Shown here piece after piece: positions 1 through 7,914 of a DNA stretch of 33,329 nt. Numbering within the stretch: the stretch's first letter is position 1; each line of letters begins with the position of its first letter. Source of the stretch: Candidatus Zixiibacteriota bacterium. GTDB taxonomy: Bacteria > Zixibacteria > MSB-5A5 > UBA10806 > 4484-95. The notes beneath the pieces are model-generated. The model saw nothing but the letters and a program-made list of their open reading frames with translations. It was not told where the DNA came from and ran no database searches. Location of the stretch: positions 1 to 33,329 of the forward strand of contig JAGGSN010000118.1 in assembly GCA_021159005.1 (NCBI GenBank), written 5' to 3'. A program made the translations under genes and the position numbers.

Positions 1-296
1 ATATAAATGGTATCGGGCGCAAAAGGATGTATTGCAATAACGCGCATGCAAGAGAATATATTTCCGTTATCAAGGTGGTTCCAGCTTTCGCCGCCATTCG
101 TTGTCTTATAAATGCCGTTTTCAACTGTGCCTATATATATGATTTGATTATCGAAAGGATGAATGGCTATTGTTTTAACGCTTGAGCCATAAGGACCGTT
201 TGTCGACCAACTGTTTTCATCGGAATAACCATTTGTAAATAATATTCCGATAAACAAGGTGACCAACAGCCAATTTCTTATGATTTCTTTTTTCAT
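1..296 (-). CDS. Secreted BNR/YCF48-like beta-propeller protein, 5' part only
   Basis: About 98 codons are readable from an ATG at 296 leftward before the window ends, so the C-terminal part is missing. The first ~25 residues (MKKEIIRNWLLVTLFIGILF...) form a signal peptide: Lys/Arg start, then a hydrophobic core. After it come two copies of a propeller-blade pattern, 'TIAIHPFDNQIIYIGT' with 'GIYKTTNGGESW' and then 'VIAIHPFAPDTIY'. The Asn-Gly-Gly-Glu-Ser-Trp turn and the IAIHP strand are typical of sortilin/YCF48-like BNR blades in exported FCB-group proteins. These often carry a T9SS sorting domain at the far end, which cannot be checked here. The Shine-Dalgarno is weak (GGGATT about 8 nt upstream). 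Likely cell-surface or secreted; the ligand is unknown. Confidence 0.75.
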   Translation of the reverse strand, partial: MKKEIIRNWLLVTLFIGILFTNGYSDENSWSTNGPYGSSVKTIAIHPFDNQIIYIGTVENGIYKTTNGGESWNHLDNGNIFSCMRVIAIHPFAPDTIY

Positions 297-398
297 ATAA
301 CAACAATCCCAGCCTTTTACCCAAGATAAATTATAAGCACTTGATTACGCTCAATCCTCAGGTGATAATATCTTTAGCAATTATTCTATTGTAATAGT

Positions 399-427
399 AA
401 TAAAGCAAATCAATGTGGAAATGTCAA
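399..427 (-). promoter_or_regulatory. Possible sigma70 promoter of the propeller gene
   Basis: On the minus strand, a perfect TTGACA (427-422) is followed after 17 nt by TTTATT (404-399, four of six matches). The leader to the ATG at 296 would be about 95 nt. A TATAAT also occurs nearer the gene (335-330) but has no -35 at a proper distance. Pattern only; moderate to weak. Confidence 0.3.
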
Positions 428-470
428 GAGAATTTTGATCAGATTGCAGTCAATTGAATGTCGAGCAGAA

Positions 471-570
471 GTTGGTGCACGAGGACGTACACCAACCACA
501 ATGAGGAATCTGTCAGAAGCAACTTCTGACAGCACGTTTTAAAAGAGGGCGTATGCAATACGCCCCTACG
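471..570. repeat. Composite intergenic hairpin cassette (families B, C, A)
   Basis: Three short inverted repeats lie in a row in the spacer between the propeller gene and gcvPB. B (471-498) has GTTGGTG and CACCAAC arms. C (510-532) has perfect 10-bp arms CTGTCAGAAG/CTTCTGACAG around CAA. A (545-570) has GGGCGTAT/ATACGCCC arms around GCA, followed by CCTACG. The same modules recur at 6871-7046, 10935-11072 and 33234-33312. None is followed by a T-run on the minus strand, so they do not look like ordinary terminators. The rest of 297-595 shows no gene. Confidence 0.85.
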
Positions 571-595
571 TACAATTCAATGTTAGTGAAAATTC

Positions 596-2050
596 CTACC
601 AGCAGACATCGAGGTTTCTTGCCGCTAATGCTTCATTGAGACGGCCAACCGGCGTTGTCGAGGGAGCCGATTTGACTATCTCCGGATTCTCCCTCGCCTC
701 TTTGGCAATCCGCTTCATCACCTCGATAAAATAATCCAGCGATTGCCGGCTTTCGGTTTCGGTAGGCTCTATCATCATCGCCTCATGAACGATAAGCGGG
801 AAATAAACTGTCGGAGCATGCATGCCAAAATCGAGAATTCTCTTGGCGATATCATAAGTTTTGACGCCGTGCTTAAGCTGTTTGTCGCCGGAAAGGACAA
901 ACTCGTGCATGCTTTCGGTATTAAACGGCAGGATGTAATCATCCTTAAGATTCTCTCGCAAATAATTGGCATTGATAATAGCCGCCTCGGCTGTTTGCCT
1001 TAATCCCTCAGCGCCGAGTTTACGAATATATGTATATGCGCGGATTGCCACAGCCGTGTTGCCATAAAAGCCATGCACGCGTCCTATGGTGTCCGGGCGA
1101 TTATTATCAAGGTAATAAGATAAGCCGCCCTTTTTATCAGTTTTTCTGCTGATAACCGGTGCTGGCATAAATGGCTCTAAACGCGACTTAATACCAAGCG
1201 CGCCGCCGCCGGGGCCGCCGCCGCCATGAGGAGCGCTGAAAGTTTTATGCATATTAAAATGGACTATATCGAAATCCATATCGCCGGGACGCACCAATCC
1301 CAGTAAAGCGTTCAGATTGGCGCCATCCATATAGAGCAATCCGCCGCAATCATGCACAACAGCGGCTATTTTTTCGATTTCAGTCTCAAATAAGCCAAGC
1401 GTGTTGGGATTGGTCAGCATAAAACCAGCTGTATCACGGTCGCAGACTGCGGCTAATTTGTCAACATCCACTAATCCCTTATCATTCGATGGCGCTTTGA
1501 TAACATTAAAGCCTGCCAGCATTACAGATGCCGGATTGGTGCCATGAGCGGAATCGGGAATAATGATATTCTTTCGAGAGTCTTTATTTTTCTCATGATA
1601 TGCCCGCATCATCAAAAGAGCGGTAAATTCGCCATGAGCGCCCGCCGCCGGCTGAAGAGTTACGCTATCCATTCCGGAAATAGCCGCTAATAGATTCTTC
1701 AGTTCATACAACAGTTCAAGCTCGCCCTGCACATTATCAACCGGACATAAGGGGTGAGCCGAAGTAAAGCCCGGCAGATTAGCGGTTAGCTCATTGACAC
1801 GGGGATTATATTTCATAGTGCATGAACCAAGCGGATACATACCTTTATCTATATGATGGTTTTTAATCGAAAGCGCCGTAAAATGACGGACAACTTCCGG
1901 TTCGGACAGCTCAGGCAAATTTGGCGCCTCCTCGCGAAGAATCGAAAGCGGCAAGATTGATTCAGGCCCTTTATAATTATCCGGAAGTTCCGGCAGCGAG
2001 AAGCCGGTTCTGCCCGTAGTTGACATCTCTGCTAATAGTTTATCCGACAA
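596..2050 (-). CDS. gcvPB: Glycine dehydrogenase (decarboxylating) subunit 2, GcvPB
   Basis: PLP-binding half of the split glycine cleavage P protein, which decarboxylates glycine and passes the aminomethyl group to lipoyl-GcvH. At 484 aa it has normal length. The PLP lysine is K269 in HFNMHKTFSAPHGGGGPG; upstream are the typical KGMYPLGSCTMKYNPR (~69-84), QPAAGAHGE (133-141) and the SAHGTNPAS stretch (~168-175). The start is TTG at 2050; AAGGAAGGG lies upstream inside the end of the preceding gene, three bases before it, so translation is probably coupled. ATG at codon 9 is the alternative but has a poorer ribosome site. It is last in the operon, separated from its partner gcvPA by two unrelated small genes, an uncommon arrangement. 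Confidence 0.96.
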   Translation of the reverse strand: MSDKLLAEMSTTGRTGFSLPELPDNYKGPESILPLSILREEAPNLPELSEPEVVRHFTALSIKNHHIDKGMYPLGSCTMKYNPRVNELTANLPGFTSAHPLCPVDNVQGELELLYELKNLLAAISGMDSVTLQPAAGAHGEFTALLMMRAYHEKNKDSRKNIIIPDSAHGTNPASVMLAGFNVIKAPSNDKGLVDVDKLAAVCDRDTAGFMLTNPNTLGLFETEIEKIAAVVHDCGGLLYMDGANLNALLGLVRPGDMDFDIVHFNMHKTFSAPHGGGGPGGGALGIKSRLEPFMPAPVISRKTDKKGGLSYYLDNNRPDTIGRVHGFYGNTAVAIRAYTYIRKLGAEGLRQTAEAAIINANYLRENLKDDYILPFNTESMHEFVLSGDKQLKHGVKTYDIAKRILDFGMHAPTVYFPLIVHEAMMIEPTETESRQSLDYFIEVMKRIAKEARENPEIVKSAPSTTPVGRLNEALAARNLDVCW

Positions 2051-2053
2051 TGT

Positions 2054-2914
2054 TTATATCCCTTCCTTGAGAACTTTTTGAAGCTCTTCTATTCTATTGG
2101 CAACCCATTCAGCATACTTGCCGTTCGGGTAATCATATAAGTATTTTTCAAAAAGCTCCATCGCTTTTTTATCATCACCCTTCTTTTTATAGCAGTATGG
2201 GATTCTTCGTATAGCATCCTCAATTTTATCGGAATCGGGGAAGCGGCTAATAAAATCATTATAACTTTCAATCGCTTTAGAATATTCCTTTTTCTCGGCA
2301 TATATTCCGGCAATTTCAAGCGTTGCGTTTTCAACGTTAAAATTGTCCTCAGGGCTTAGCCTGACAACATGGGAATAATATTCTATTGCCAAATCCCAGT
2401 CTGAACGATTACGGTATTTTTCAGCCACAATCAGATGGTACTCGATTTTATCGGGTTCATCAGCCAGACGGACGAGGTAATCCTCAAGCGTTTCGCTGCC
2501 CTGAAGGTAGAGTTGGATTTCATTGAAAAAATCACAGGGCGGATAATATCCCACCAGACGATCAACCTCAGCACCATTTGACAGAAATAATATTATTGTC
2601 GGGTAAAACGACACGCCAAAATTCTTAGCCAAAAGCGAGTCTTTTTCGACATTTATTTTAACGAACACCATATCTAAGGACATCTTGATAACGATACTAT
2701 TAGTATAGGTAGAATCATCAAGCATTTTGCTCCAGGGGCAGTTTTTAGTATAAAATTCAACGACCATCGGCTGCTTATTTTTTGAAGCGATTTCTTTAGC
2801 CGCTGTAAAATTATTTATAAACTCGATTTTTTCCGGCGCTTTACGCGGTGAATCGCAGGCAAAAAACATTATCCCGGCAAGAACTATATATACCGCAAGT
2901 TTAATTATTTTCAT
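2054..2914 (-). CDS. Thioredoxin-fold lipoprotein-like protein with C-terminal TPRs
   Basis: About 286 aa. The N-terminus is a signal or anchor (MKIIKLAVYIVLAGIMFFAC); the Cys at position 20 in a near-lipobox (FFAC) could be lipidated, though Phe at -3 is atypical. A thioredoxin-like domain spans roughly 30-145. Its active site reads CPWS (59-62), so only the first Cys of the CxxC is kept, and the cis-Pro region is SFYPTIILF. TPR-like helical repeats follow from ~150 to the end (motifs such as WDLAIEYYSHVVRLSPED and DKKAMELFEKYLYDYPNG). I chose ATG 2914, with GAGAGG just upstream, over the TTG four codons earlier. It overlaps the preceding gene by 14 nt. Probably a periplasmic or membrane-attached monothiol redox or scaffold protein; its link to glycine cleavage is unknown. 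Confidence 0.8.
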   Translation of the reverse strand: MKIIKLAVYIVLAGIMFFACDSPRKAPEKIEFINNFTAAKEIASKNKQPMVVEFYTKNCPWSKMLDDSTYTNSIVIKMSLDMVFVKINVEKDSLLAKNFGVSFYPTIILFLSNGAEVDRLVGYYPPCDFFNEIQLYLQGSETLEDYLVRLADEPDKIEYHLIVAEKYRNRSDWDLAIEYYSHVVRLSPEDNFNVENATLEIAGIYAEKKEYSKAIESYNDFISRFPDSDKIEDAIRRIPYCYKKKGDDKKAMELFEKYLYDYPNGKYAEWVANRIEELQKVLKEGI

Positions 2915-3263
2915 CAGGCCTCTCAAAATCAGGTATTATTGTTTCGGCGATTTCAACTGCTTTTTTTAAAGCTGATTCGGGAACGAAAATTTTTATGCCT
3001 TTCATCACTCTGTCTAAAGGCATATAGCCAGAAAATGTTCCCATACGCGATTTAGCAAGACAGGGTATGTTCTTTTCTTTTAACGCTTCTTCCAGCATTC
3101 CGGCGCTAACTATATCGTTAGTCTGGCAGAGCAAAACTATTTTACTGTCAAAGTTGTAATCTTCCTTTTTATCTGGCGGCTTTTCGATTAGTTCGCAATC
3201 ACAATCAGAGCATCTGGTATTCCCCAAAGGATATTCCGCGCCGCATTTAGGACAATATAGCAT
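2901..3263 (-). CDS. Zinc-ribbon plus DUF2007 small protein
   Basis: About 120 aa. The N-terminus holds a zinc ribbon with two cysteine knuckles (CPKC at 4-7, CSDC ~18-21, with an extra Cys just after). After a charged linker comes a DUF2007-like domain (about 38-112; 'IVLLCQTNDIVSAGMLEEALKEKNIPC' region, split here only for description), a ferredoxin-like fold annotated as a putative signal-transducing protein in other genomes. The ATG at 3263 overlaps the gcvPA stop codon (TGATG); AAAGG lies 7 nt before it. A GTG one codon earlier is also possible. Soluble and cytoplasmic by sequence. Function is not established for the family; the position suggests only co-transcription with gcv genes. Confidence 0.8.
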   Translation of the reverse strand: MLYCPKCGAEYPLGNTRCSDCDCELIEKPPDKKEDYNFDSKIVLLCQTNDIVSAGMLEEALKEKNIPCLAKSRMGTFSGYMPLDRVMKGIKIFVPESALKKAVEIAETIIPDFERPDENN

Positions 3264-4597
3264 CACTTCACCTTTGATAAGCGAAATACAAGTTCATCAA
3301 TTTGCTTAAATGTAATTTTTTCAGTTGCAGCAATCATCAGGCAACCTTTCAAACCTATTTTATAGCTGTTTAAGTCAAGTCCGGCGAGTATATTATATTT
3401 GCCGAGGTTCTTAATAATTTTCTTGGGTTGTATAGGAGTCTGAACAACGAATTCTTTGAAGAAAGGCGCGGCAAATTGGAGTTTGAATCCCGGCAATTCA
3501 CCTATTTTCTCAGCGGCGTAATGAGCGTTTATCAGGCATAATTCGGCAGTCCTTTTTATGCCCGCCTTGCCTGTAACAGCCATATAAATAGCCGAAGCCA
3601 AAGCGCACAATTGCTGATTTGTGCAAATATTAGAGGTGGCTTTTTCGCGTCTTATATGTTGTTCTCGTGTTTGAAGGGTTAACACATAGCCTGTTTTGCC
3701 GTTAGCATCGGTAGTTTTTGCAACCAGCCGTCCCGGCATTTTGCGGATAAGTTCCTTCCTGACGGAGAATAACCCAAGATAAGGTCCGCCATAAGACAGC
3801 GGTAGGCCAAGCGGTTGTCCTTCCGCGACAGCGATATCTGCGCCCAATTCGGCAGGCGATTTTAAAATCCCCAGCGAGATTGGATCATAGGATTCAATCA
3901 GCAAAGCTCCGCAGTTTTTAATATCACTGGCAGCCTCATCGATATTTTCAATCAAGCCAAGGAAATTAGGGTTTTGGACAACAAAGGCGGCGGTATTATC
4001 GCTAAGTTTATTGCGCAGGAATTCATAATCAACGAGACCCTCGGCAAAGGGAATAGTAATCAGCTTAATATCTGTTCCCGTCAGATATGTTTTTACAGTT
4101 TCAATATAATTGGGATTAACAGTGGCGGCTACCAACGTTTCTTTTCGTCCGGTATGCCTGGCCGCTAACAGAATAGCCTCGGCTAATGCGCTGGCGCCGT
4201 CATACATTGAGGCGTTAGTTACCGGCAGGCCGGTCAAATTGCTGACCATAGACTGAAATTCATATATTGCCTGGAGAGTTCCCTGAGCAGCCTCTGGTTG
4301 GTACGGTGTATATGCAGTTAAAAACTCCGAGCGCGATATCAAGCTGTTTATAATTGCCGGCACATAGTGGTCGTAGGCGCCGGCGCCGGCGAATACGGAT
4401 AGATATCGTTTGTTTTTTTCGGACAGTTCGGTTAAGTGATTGATGAGTTCATATTCAGAAAGCGGTTTTGGAATGTTAAGATTATGATTATATCTTATCG
4501 ATGCCGGTATATTTTTTATTAAATCCTCGAAACTTGAAAAACCGATGCTTTTAAGCATCTGGTCAAGTTCGGTCTGTGTATTAGGTATGTAACTCAT
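3263..4597 (-). CDS. gcvPA: Glycine dehydrogenase (decarboxylating) subunit 1, GcvPA
   Basis: Partner of GcvPB in the heterotetrameric P protein. About 444 aa, normal for the family. Family motifs are visible: YIPNT at the N-terminus, FAGAGAYDHYVPAII (~69-83), TAYTPYQPEAAQGTLQ (~94-109), EGQPLGLPLSYGGPYLG (~260-276) and TREQHIRREKATSNICTNQQ (~311-330). This subunit has the same fold as GcvPB but not the PLP lysine site, as expected. The ATG at 4597 overlaps the gcvH stop (TGATG), so coupled translation is likely; a TTG one codon earlier is the alternative. No truncation or frameshift seen. Confidence 0.96.
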   Translation of the reverse strand: MSYIPNTQTELDQMLKSIGFSSFEDLIKNIPASIRYNHNLNIPKPLSEYELINHLTELSEKNKRYLSVFAGAGAYDHYVPAIINSLISRSEFLTAYTPYQPEAAQGTLQAIYEFQSMVSNLTGLPVTNASMYDGASALAEAILLAARHTGRKETLVAATVNPNYIETVKTYLTGTDIKLITIPFAEGLVDYEFLRNKLSDNTAAFVVQNPNFLGLIENIDEAASDIKNCGALLIESYDPISLGILKSPAELGADIAVAEGQPLGLPLSYGGPYLGLFSVRKELIRKMPGRLVAKTTDANGKTGYVLTLQTREQHIRREKATSNICTNQQLCALASAIYMAVTGKAGIKRTAELCLINAHYAAEKIGELPGFKLQFAAPFFKEFVVQTPIQPKKIIKNLGKYNILAGLDLNSYKIGLKGCLMIAATEKITFKQIDELVFRLSKVK

Positions 4598-4977
4598 CAA
4601 CTCTGTCCAATAAACTCCTTATAGGCCGCAGCATCAAGAAGTTGGTTGAGTTCGTCTTTGTTTTCAACCTTAACTTTTATCATCCAGCCATCGCCATACG
4701 GATCAGAATTCGCAATACCGGCGTCGTTTTCGAGCAAATCATTGACTTCTGTAACTTCACCGGTCAATGGCGCAAACAAATCTGATACAGCCTTAACAGC
4801 TTCAATCGTGCCGAAAGGCTGCATAAATTCGATTTTACTGCCGACACTCGGCAATTCTACGAAAACAACATCGCCAAGTTCGCCCTGGGCATAATCAGTA
4901 ATGCCGACAGCAGCAATATCTCCATCAAGCTTAATCCATTCATGTTCCTTGGTATATAATAAATCCTCGGGTATCAA
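4597..4977 (-). CDS. gcvH: Glycine cleavage system H protein
   Basis: 126 aa lipoyl carrier that shuttles the aminomethyl group between P, T and L proteins. The sequence opens with the family signature [14 protein letters not shown] and contains the lipoylation site EAVKAVSD, with K62 as the modified lysine, then the usual [12 protein letters not shown]. The start is TTG at 4977, supported by a strong AGGAGGT four bases upstream and by exact agreement with the usual H-protein N-terminus. TTG overlaps the accC stop in a TTGA junction. No gcvT, lpd or lipoate gene lies nearby. Unusually it follows accC directly, where accB (BCCP, the biotin carrier) would be expected. Confidence 0.96.
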   Translation of the reverse strand: MIPEDLLYTKEHEWIKLDGDIAAVGITDYAQGELGDVVFVELPSVGSKIEFMQPFGTIEAVKAVSDLFAPLTGEVTEVNDLLENDAGIANSDPYGDGWMIKVKVENKDELNQLLDAAAYKEFIGQS

Positions 4978-6356
4978 ATTACCTCCTCGCCTTTGGATGT
5001 TTCCTTTTTTGGGGAACCATTTATAAATTTATCCACATAAGAAGTATCGTAATTTCCAAAAATGAAAATCTTATCTTCAAAAATATCCTTATAGAAATCA
5101 ATCGGTGTAGGAATTCCCTCGATAATAAACTCATCGAGAGCGCGTCTCATTCTAAGCATCGCCTCGGTTCTGTCTTTGCCGTGGACTATAAGCTTGGCTA
5201 TCAACGAATCATAGAATGGCGGCATATCATAGCCGGCATAAGCGTGAGTATCGACTCTGACTCCCAAGCCGCCGGGCGTATGAAATGTTCTGATATTGCC
5301 GGGCACAGGCATAAAATTACGGGAGGTATTCTCGGCATTTATACGGCATTCTATAGCATGGCCGGAGAATTTAACATCTTCTTGAGTATAAGACAGCCGG
5401 TTGCCAGCGGCAATGCTAATCTGTTCCTTAATCAGGTCGATATTAGTAACCGCTTCAGTAATAGTATGCTCTACCTGTATCCTGGTATTTACTTCCATGA
5501 AATAGAAGTTTTTATCGCTATCGACAAGGAATTCGACAGTGCCGGCGCTTGTGTAGCCCGCTTCCTTTACTCCTTTAATAGCCGCTATACACATTTTATT
5601 ACGCAATTCATCAGTAATAGCAATTGAGGGCGACTCCTCAATCAGTTTTTGATGACGCCGTTGAATAGTGCAGTCGCGGTCGCCAAGATGAATTACATTG
5701 CCATATTTATCCGCCATTATCTGTATTTCCACATGGCGCGGGTTGCTGATAAATTTTTCGATATAAACATCCGGGTTGCCAAAAGCAATATTTGCCTCAG
5801 CGCGAGCCATTTCAAGCGCATTTTTTAATTCATCAGGCTTGGTAACCATCCGCATTCCGCGTCCCCCGCCGCCCGCCGAGGCTTTGATTATAATGGGATA
5901 ATTTATCGTTTTAACTATCTCAACAGCTTCATTGTAGTCATTAATTACGCCATCCGAACCGGGAACTACTGGCACACCGGCACTCTCCATAGTTTTTTTA
6001 GCTAATGCTTTATTGCCAAGAAGCTGGATTACCTCCGGCGAGGGACCAATAAATGTTAGGTTGCACGACTGGCAAACTTCAGCGAAATCGGCGTTTTCGG
6101 CTAAAAAGCCGTAGCCGGGATGAATAGCATCGGCGTTTGTAACCTCAGCCGCCGCAATAACCCTTTTGGCATCGAGATAACTCTCTGTCGGCGAGCTGGG
6201 ACCGATACAGACATCTTCATCCGCAAAACGCACGTGCAGTGAATCGCTGTCTGCCTCCGAGTAAACAGCCACCGTTCGGATACCAAGCTCCTTGCAGGTC
6301 CTGATTATTCTAAGGGCAATCTCACCGCGGTTTGCGATGAGAATTTTTTCAAACAT
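4974..6356 (-). CDS. accC: Biotin carboxylase subunit (acetyl-/propionyl-CoA carboxylase type)
   Basis: 460 aa ATP-grasp enzyme that carboxylates biotin on a carrier protein with ATP and bicarbonate. N-terminal biotin carboxylase domain from [23 protein letters not shown]-grasp loop [13 protein letters not shown] (~158-170); catalytic [15 protein letters not shown] (~292-306) and [12 protein letters not shown] (~333-344). ATG at 6356 with AGGAG six bases upstream. It is first in the operon. No BCCP or carboxyltransferase gene is in the window, so the carrier must be encoded elsewhere. Domain content alone does not tell acetyl-CoA from propionyl-CoA or pyruvate carboxylase subunit A use. Confidence 0.94.
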   Translation of the reverse strand: MFEKILIANRGEIALRIIRTCKELGIRTVAVYSEADSDSLHVRFADEDVCIGPSSPTESYLDAKRVIAAAEVTNADAIHPGYGFLAENADFAEVCQSCNLTFIGPSPEVIQLLGNKALAKKTMESAGVPVVPGSDGVINDYNEAVEIVKTINYPIIIKASAGGGGRGMRMVTKPDELKNALEMARAEANIAFGNPDVYIEKFISNPRHVEIQIMADKYGNVIHLGDRDCTIQRRHQKLIEESPSIAITDELRNKMCIAAIKGVKEAGYTSAGTVEFLVDSDKNFYFMEVNTRIQVEHTITEAVTNIDLIKEQISIAAGNRLSYTQEDVKFSGHAIECRINAENTSRNFMPVPGNIRTFHTPGGLGVRVDTHAYAGYDMPPFYDSLIAKLIVHGKDRTEAMLRMRRALDEFIIEGIPTPIDFYKDIFEDKIFIFGNYDTSYVDKFINGSPKKETSKGEEVI

Positions 6357-6421
6357 TTTTCGCTCCTGTTATTAACGCCGGATTGACGATTAAACAACCT
6401 CACATGTTTTCAGGGCTGTAA

Positions 6422-6449
6422 TATATATCAATTGAATCCATCCTGTCAA
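6422..6449 (-). promoter_or_regulatory. Sigma70-type promoter of the accC-gcv operon
   Basis: On the minus strand, a perfect TTGACA (6449-6444) is followed by TATATA (6427-6422, 16-nt spacer) or TATATT (6425-6420, 18-nt spacer). Transcription would begin near 6413-6415, giving a leader of about 58 nt before the accC ATG. That is too short for a glycine riboswitch, and none was seen. Confidence 0.6.
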
Positions 6450-6559
6450 TGTTTTGTATAAATAAGCGGCAGTTTGGCGTGATTTTTATGTTGGCGCTTT
6501 TAGGACATATATCAGCTATAAATTTCGGATTTTCTGTAAGGTTTTACGGTGAAGAGGTG

Positions 6560-6583
6560 TCCGACTCAGGCGGATTGACCTGC
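6560..6583. repeat. Family D hairpin repeat
   Basis: TCCGACTCAGGCGGATTGAC followed by CTGC. A close match to the copies at 6970-6993 and 26821-26843, built on the palindrome CCGCCTCAGGCGG (here with one base changed). Intergenic, no gene overlap. Confidence 0.75.
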
Positions 6584-6594
6584 ACGCAGCACAA

Positions 6595-6735
6595 TTAATA
6601 CATATAGTTATAATGTCGGGTTTTTCCCCGCCGCGGCGGGTCAGAACCCGACCTACCATACTGAATTTTCCGAGTATTCCAATAATATGAAACAGCTTTA
6701 GCTACCTCATCATTGATATTTTCAATTACTTCCAT
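6595..6735 (-). pseudogene. Relic of a PaeR7I/XhoI-like restriction endonuclease start
   Basis: An ATG at 6735 has a good ribosome site (AAGAGG, 6 nt upstream) and opens a 46-codon frame. Its first 25 residues contain NDEVAKAVSYYWNTRKIQ, which resembles the N-terminal helix of PaeR7I/XhoI-type endonucleases (aromatic-W-x-T/G-R-x-x-Q). After Gln25 the frame runs straight into repeat E (6613-6657), reads Gly-Arg-Ser-Gly-Ser-Asp-Pro-Pro-Arg-Arg and ends at TAA 6595-6597. Nothing on the far side of the repeat looks like the rest of an enzyme. I read it as a gene start cut off by a repeat insertion or deletion. The family call rests on a short stretch from memory; the truncation is seen directly. 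Confidence 0.45.
6613..6657. repeat. Family E hairpin repeat, copy 1
   Basis: Outer arms GTCGGGTT/AACCCGAC enclose an inner palindrome CCCGCCGCGGCGGG and end in CTACC. Related copies lie at 16643-16682 and 16745-16783. This copy is the point where the restriction-enzyme relic stops resembling its family. Confidence 0.85.
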
Positions 6736-6870
6736 TAAAAACCTCTTGCGACTGATATTGACAGAAATGTGTATCGGTTTTCGACTAACGAAATAAATCC
6801 TATTCCCTATTTCTATCCTGCTAAATATATAGTAGTTTTTGCCCGCTTGGTCAATGATATAATTACCCGG

Positions 6871-7084
6871 TTGTCAGAAGTAACTTCTGACAACACCGGA
6901 ATAGCAAAACAAATACGGTATGAAATCTAACGCGGCGGAATGCCATCGCCGTAATAGTCAAAACCGCAAATCCGCCTCAGGCGGATTGACCTACTATGCT
7001 GGCAACACCGAATTAATGTTGGTTCACGGGGACGTACACCAACCACGAAGCGCTGCATCCCCTCAGGATGTCGTCCTCCTGAGG
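6871..7084. repeat. Repeat cluster (families C, D, B and a related palindrome)
   Basis: C at 6871-6893 (TTGTCAGAAG/CTTCTGACAA around TAA), D at 6970-6993, B at 7018-7046 (GTTGGTT ... ACCAACC) and a palindrome at 7061-7084 with arms CCTCAGGA/TCCTGAGG. They fill the spacer between the accC promoter and the ABC-transporter promoter. No protein-coding gene is supported in 6736-7173. Confidence 0.8.
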
Positions 7085-7137
7085 CGGACTCCATCTTGAG
7101 GGATAAAACGCCAATCACACCAACAGCACGCTTTACA

Positions 7138-7166
7138 TTGACTATCGCGCCCAAATAGCATATACT
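7138..7166 (+). promoter_or_regulatory. Promoter for a leaderless ABC-transporter transcript
   Basis: TTGACT (7138-7143), a 17-nt spacer and TATACT (7161-7166). The expected transcription start, seven bases after the -10 box, is 7173, next to the ATG at 7174. No Shine-Dalgarno is present before that ATG. Together this suggests a leaderless or near-leaderless mRNA. Confidence 0.55.
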
Positions 7167-7173
7167 CAAAACC

Positions 7174-7914
7174 ATGATAAAAGCACATGAATTGAAAAAG
7201 ATATTCACCGATAAAAAGCGCGGTGAAATTGTCGCAGTCAATAAAGTCTCTTTCGAAGTGCATCCCGGCGAGATATTCGGACTTTTAGGGCTAAACGGCG
7301 CGGGTAAAACCACTACTCTGCGGCTTCTTGCGGGGCTTTTGAGGCCAAATTCCGGCACTTGCTATATCTGCAATATTAATGTAGCTGCCGAGCCTGAGAA
7401 AGCTAAAGCGCGGTTAGGTTTTCTTACCGGCACAACCGGACTGTATGGCCGTCTGACAGCCGCCGAGATGATTAAATATTTCGGCAGGCTCTACGGGCTT
7501 GATGAAAACAGTGTCAAGAAGCGGGCGAATGAGCTTATGGAAATACTGAGCATGACCGAATTTGCCAACACTCGTTGTGATAAGCTGTCATCGGGAACCA
7601 AGCAGAAAGTGTCAATCGCCAGAACAATGATACATGACCCGGATGTGATTATCCTCGATGAGCCTACTGCCGGTTTGGATGTTATCTCCAGCCGGGCGGT
7701 TATCGAGTTTGTCAGTACGGAAAAGGCGCGCTCTAAAACGATTATATTTTCAACTCATATCATGCATGAGGCGGAAAAGCTTTGCGACCGCATCGGGATT
7801 ATAGATAAAGGCAGAATAGCGGCAGTGGGAACACCATCCGAATTGAAAGCGGCAACAGCCTGTGTCGATATGGATGACGCCTTTGTGAAACTTGTTGGAA
7901 ACACTTATGAATAA
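7174..7914 (+). CDS. ABC transporter ATP-binding protein, NatA/ABC-2 exporter type
   Basis: 246 aa ATPase that powers export through the membrane partner encoded next. Walker A GLNGAGKTT (39-47), signature LSSGTKQ (138-144), Walker B VIILDEP (158-164) with AGLD D-loop, and the switch His in STHIMHEAE (~190). The sequence is closest in style to NatA and other ABC-2 drug or Na+ exporter ATPases; the substrate cannot be told. No ribosome binding site precedes the ATG, and the promoter geometry puts the RNA start at the ATG. The 3' end overlaps the permease gene by 8 nt. Confidence 0.93.
   Translation: MIKAHELKKIFTDKKRGEIVAVNKVSFEVHPGEIFGLLGLNGAGKTTTLRLLAGLLRPNSGTCYICNINVAAEPEKAKARLGFLTGTTGLYGRLTAAEMIKYFGRLYGLDENSVKKRANELMEILSMTEFANTRCDKLSSGTKQKVSIARTMIHDPDVIILDEPTAGLDVISSRAVIEFVSTEKARSKTIIFSTHIMHEAEKLCDRIGIIDKGRIAAVGTPSELKAATACVDMDDAFVKLVGNTYE

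Noticed and set aside
510-532. C-family hairpin as terminator of gcvPB
   Set aside because: It lies 64 nt beyond the stop, has no T-run on the minus strand, and recurs elsewhere away from gene ends.
5181-5627. 148-codon plus-strand ORF opposite accC
   Set aside because: It is antisense to a highly conserved enzyme, has no family resemblance and no ribosome site; typical shadow frame.
6357-6420. Glycine riboswitch before the accC-gcv operon
   Set aside because: The leader from the predicted promoter is only ~58 nt, and no paired glycine-aptamer architecture is visible.
6927-7358. 143-codon minus-strand ORF across the ABC promoter
   Set aside because: It crosses repeat modules, the promoter and the first 185 bases of the ABC ATPase gene in antisense. 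No coherent domain is present.
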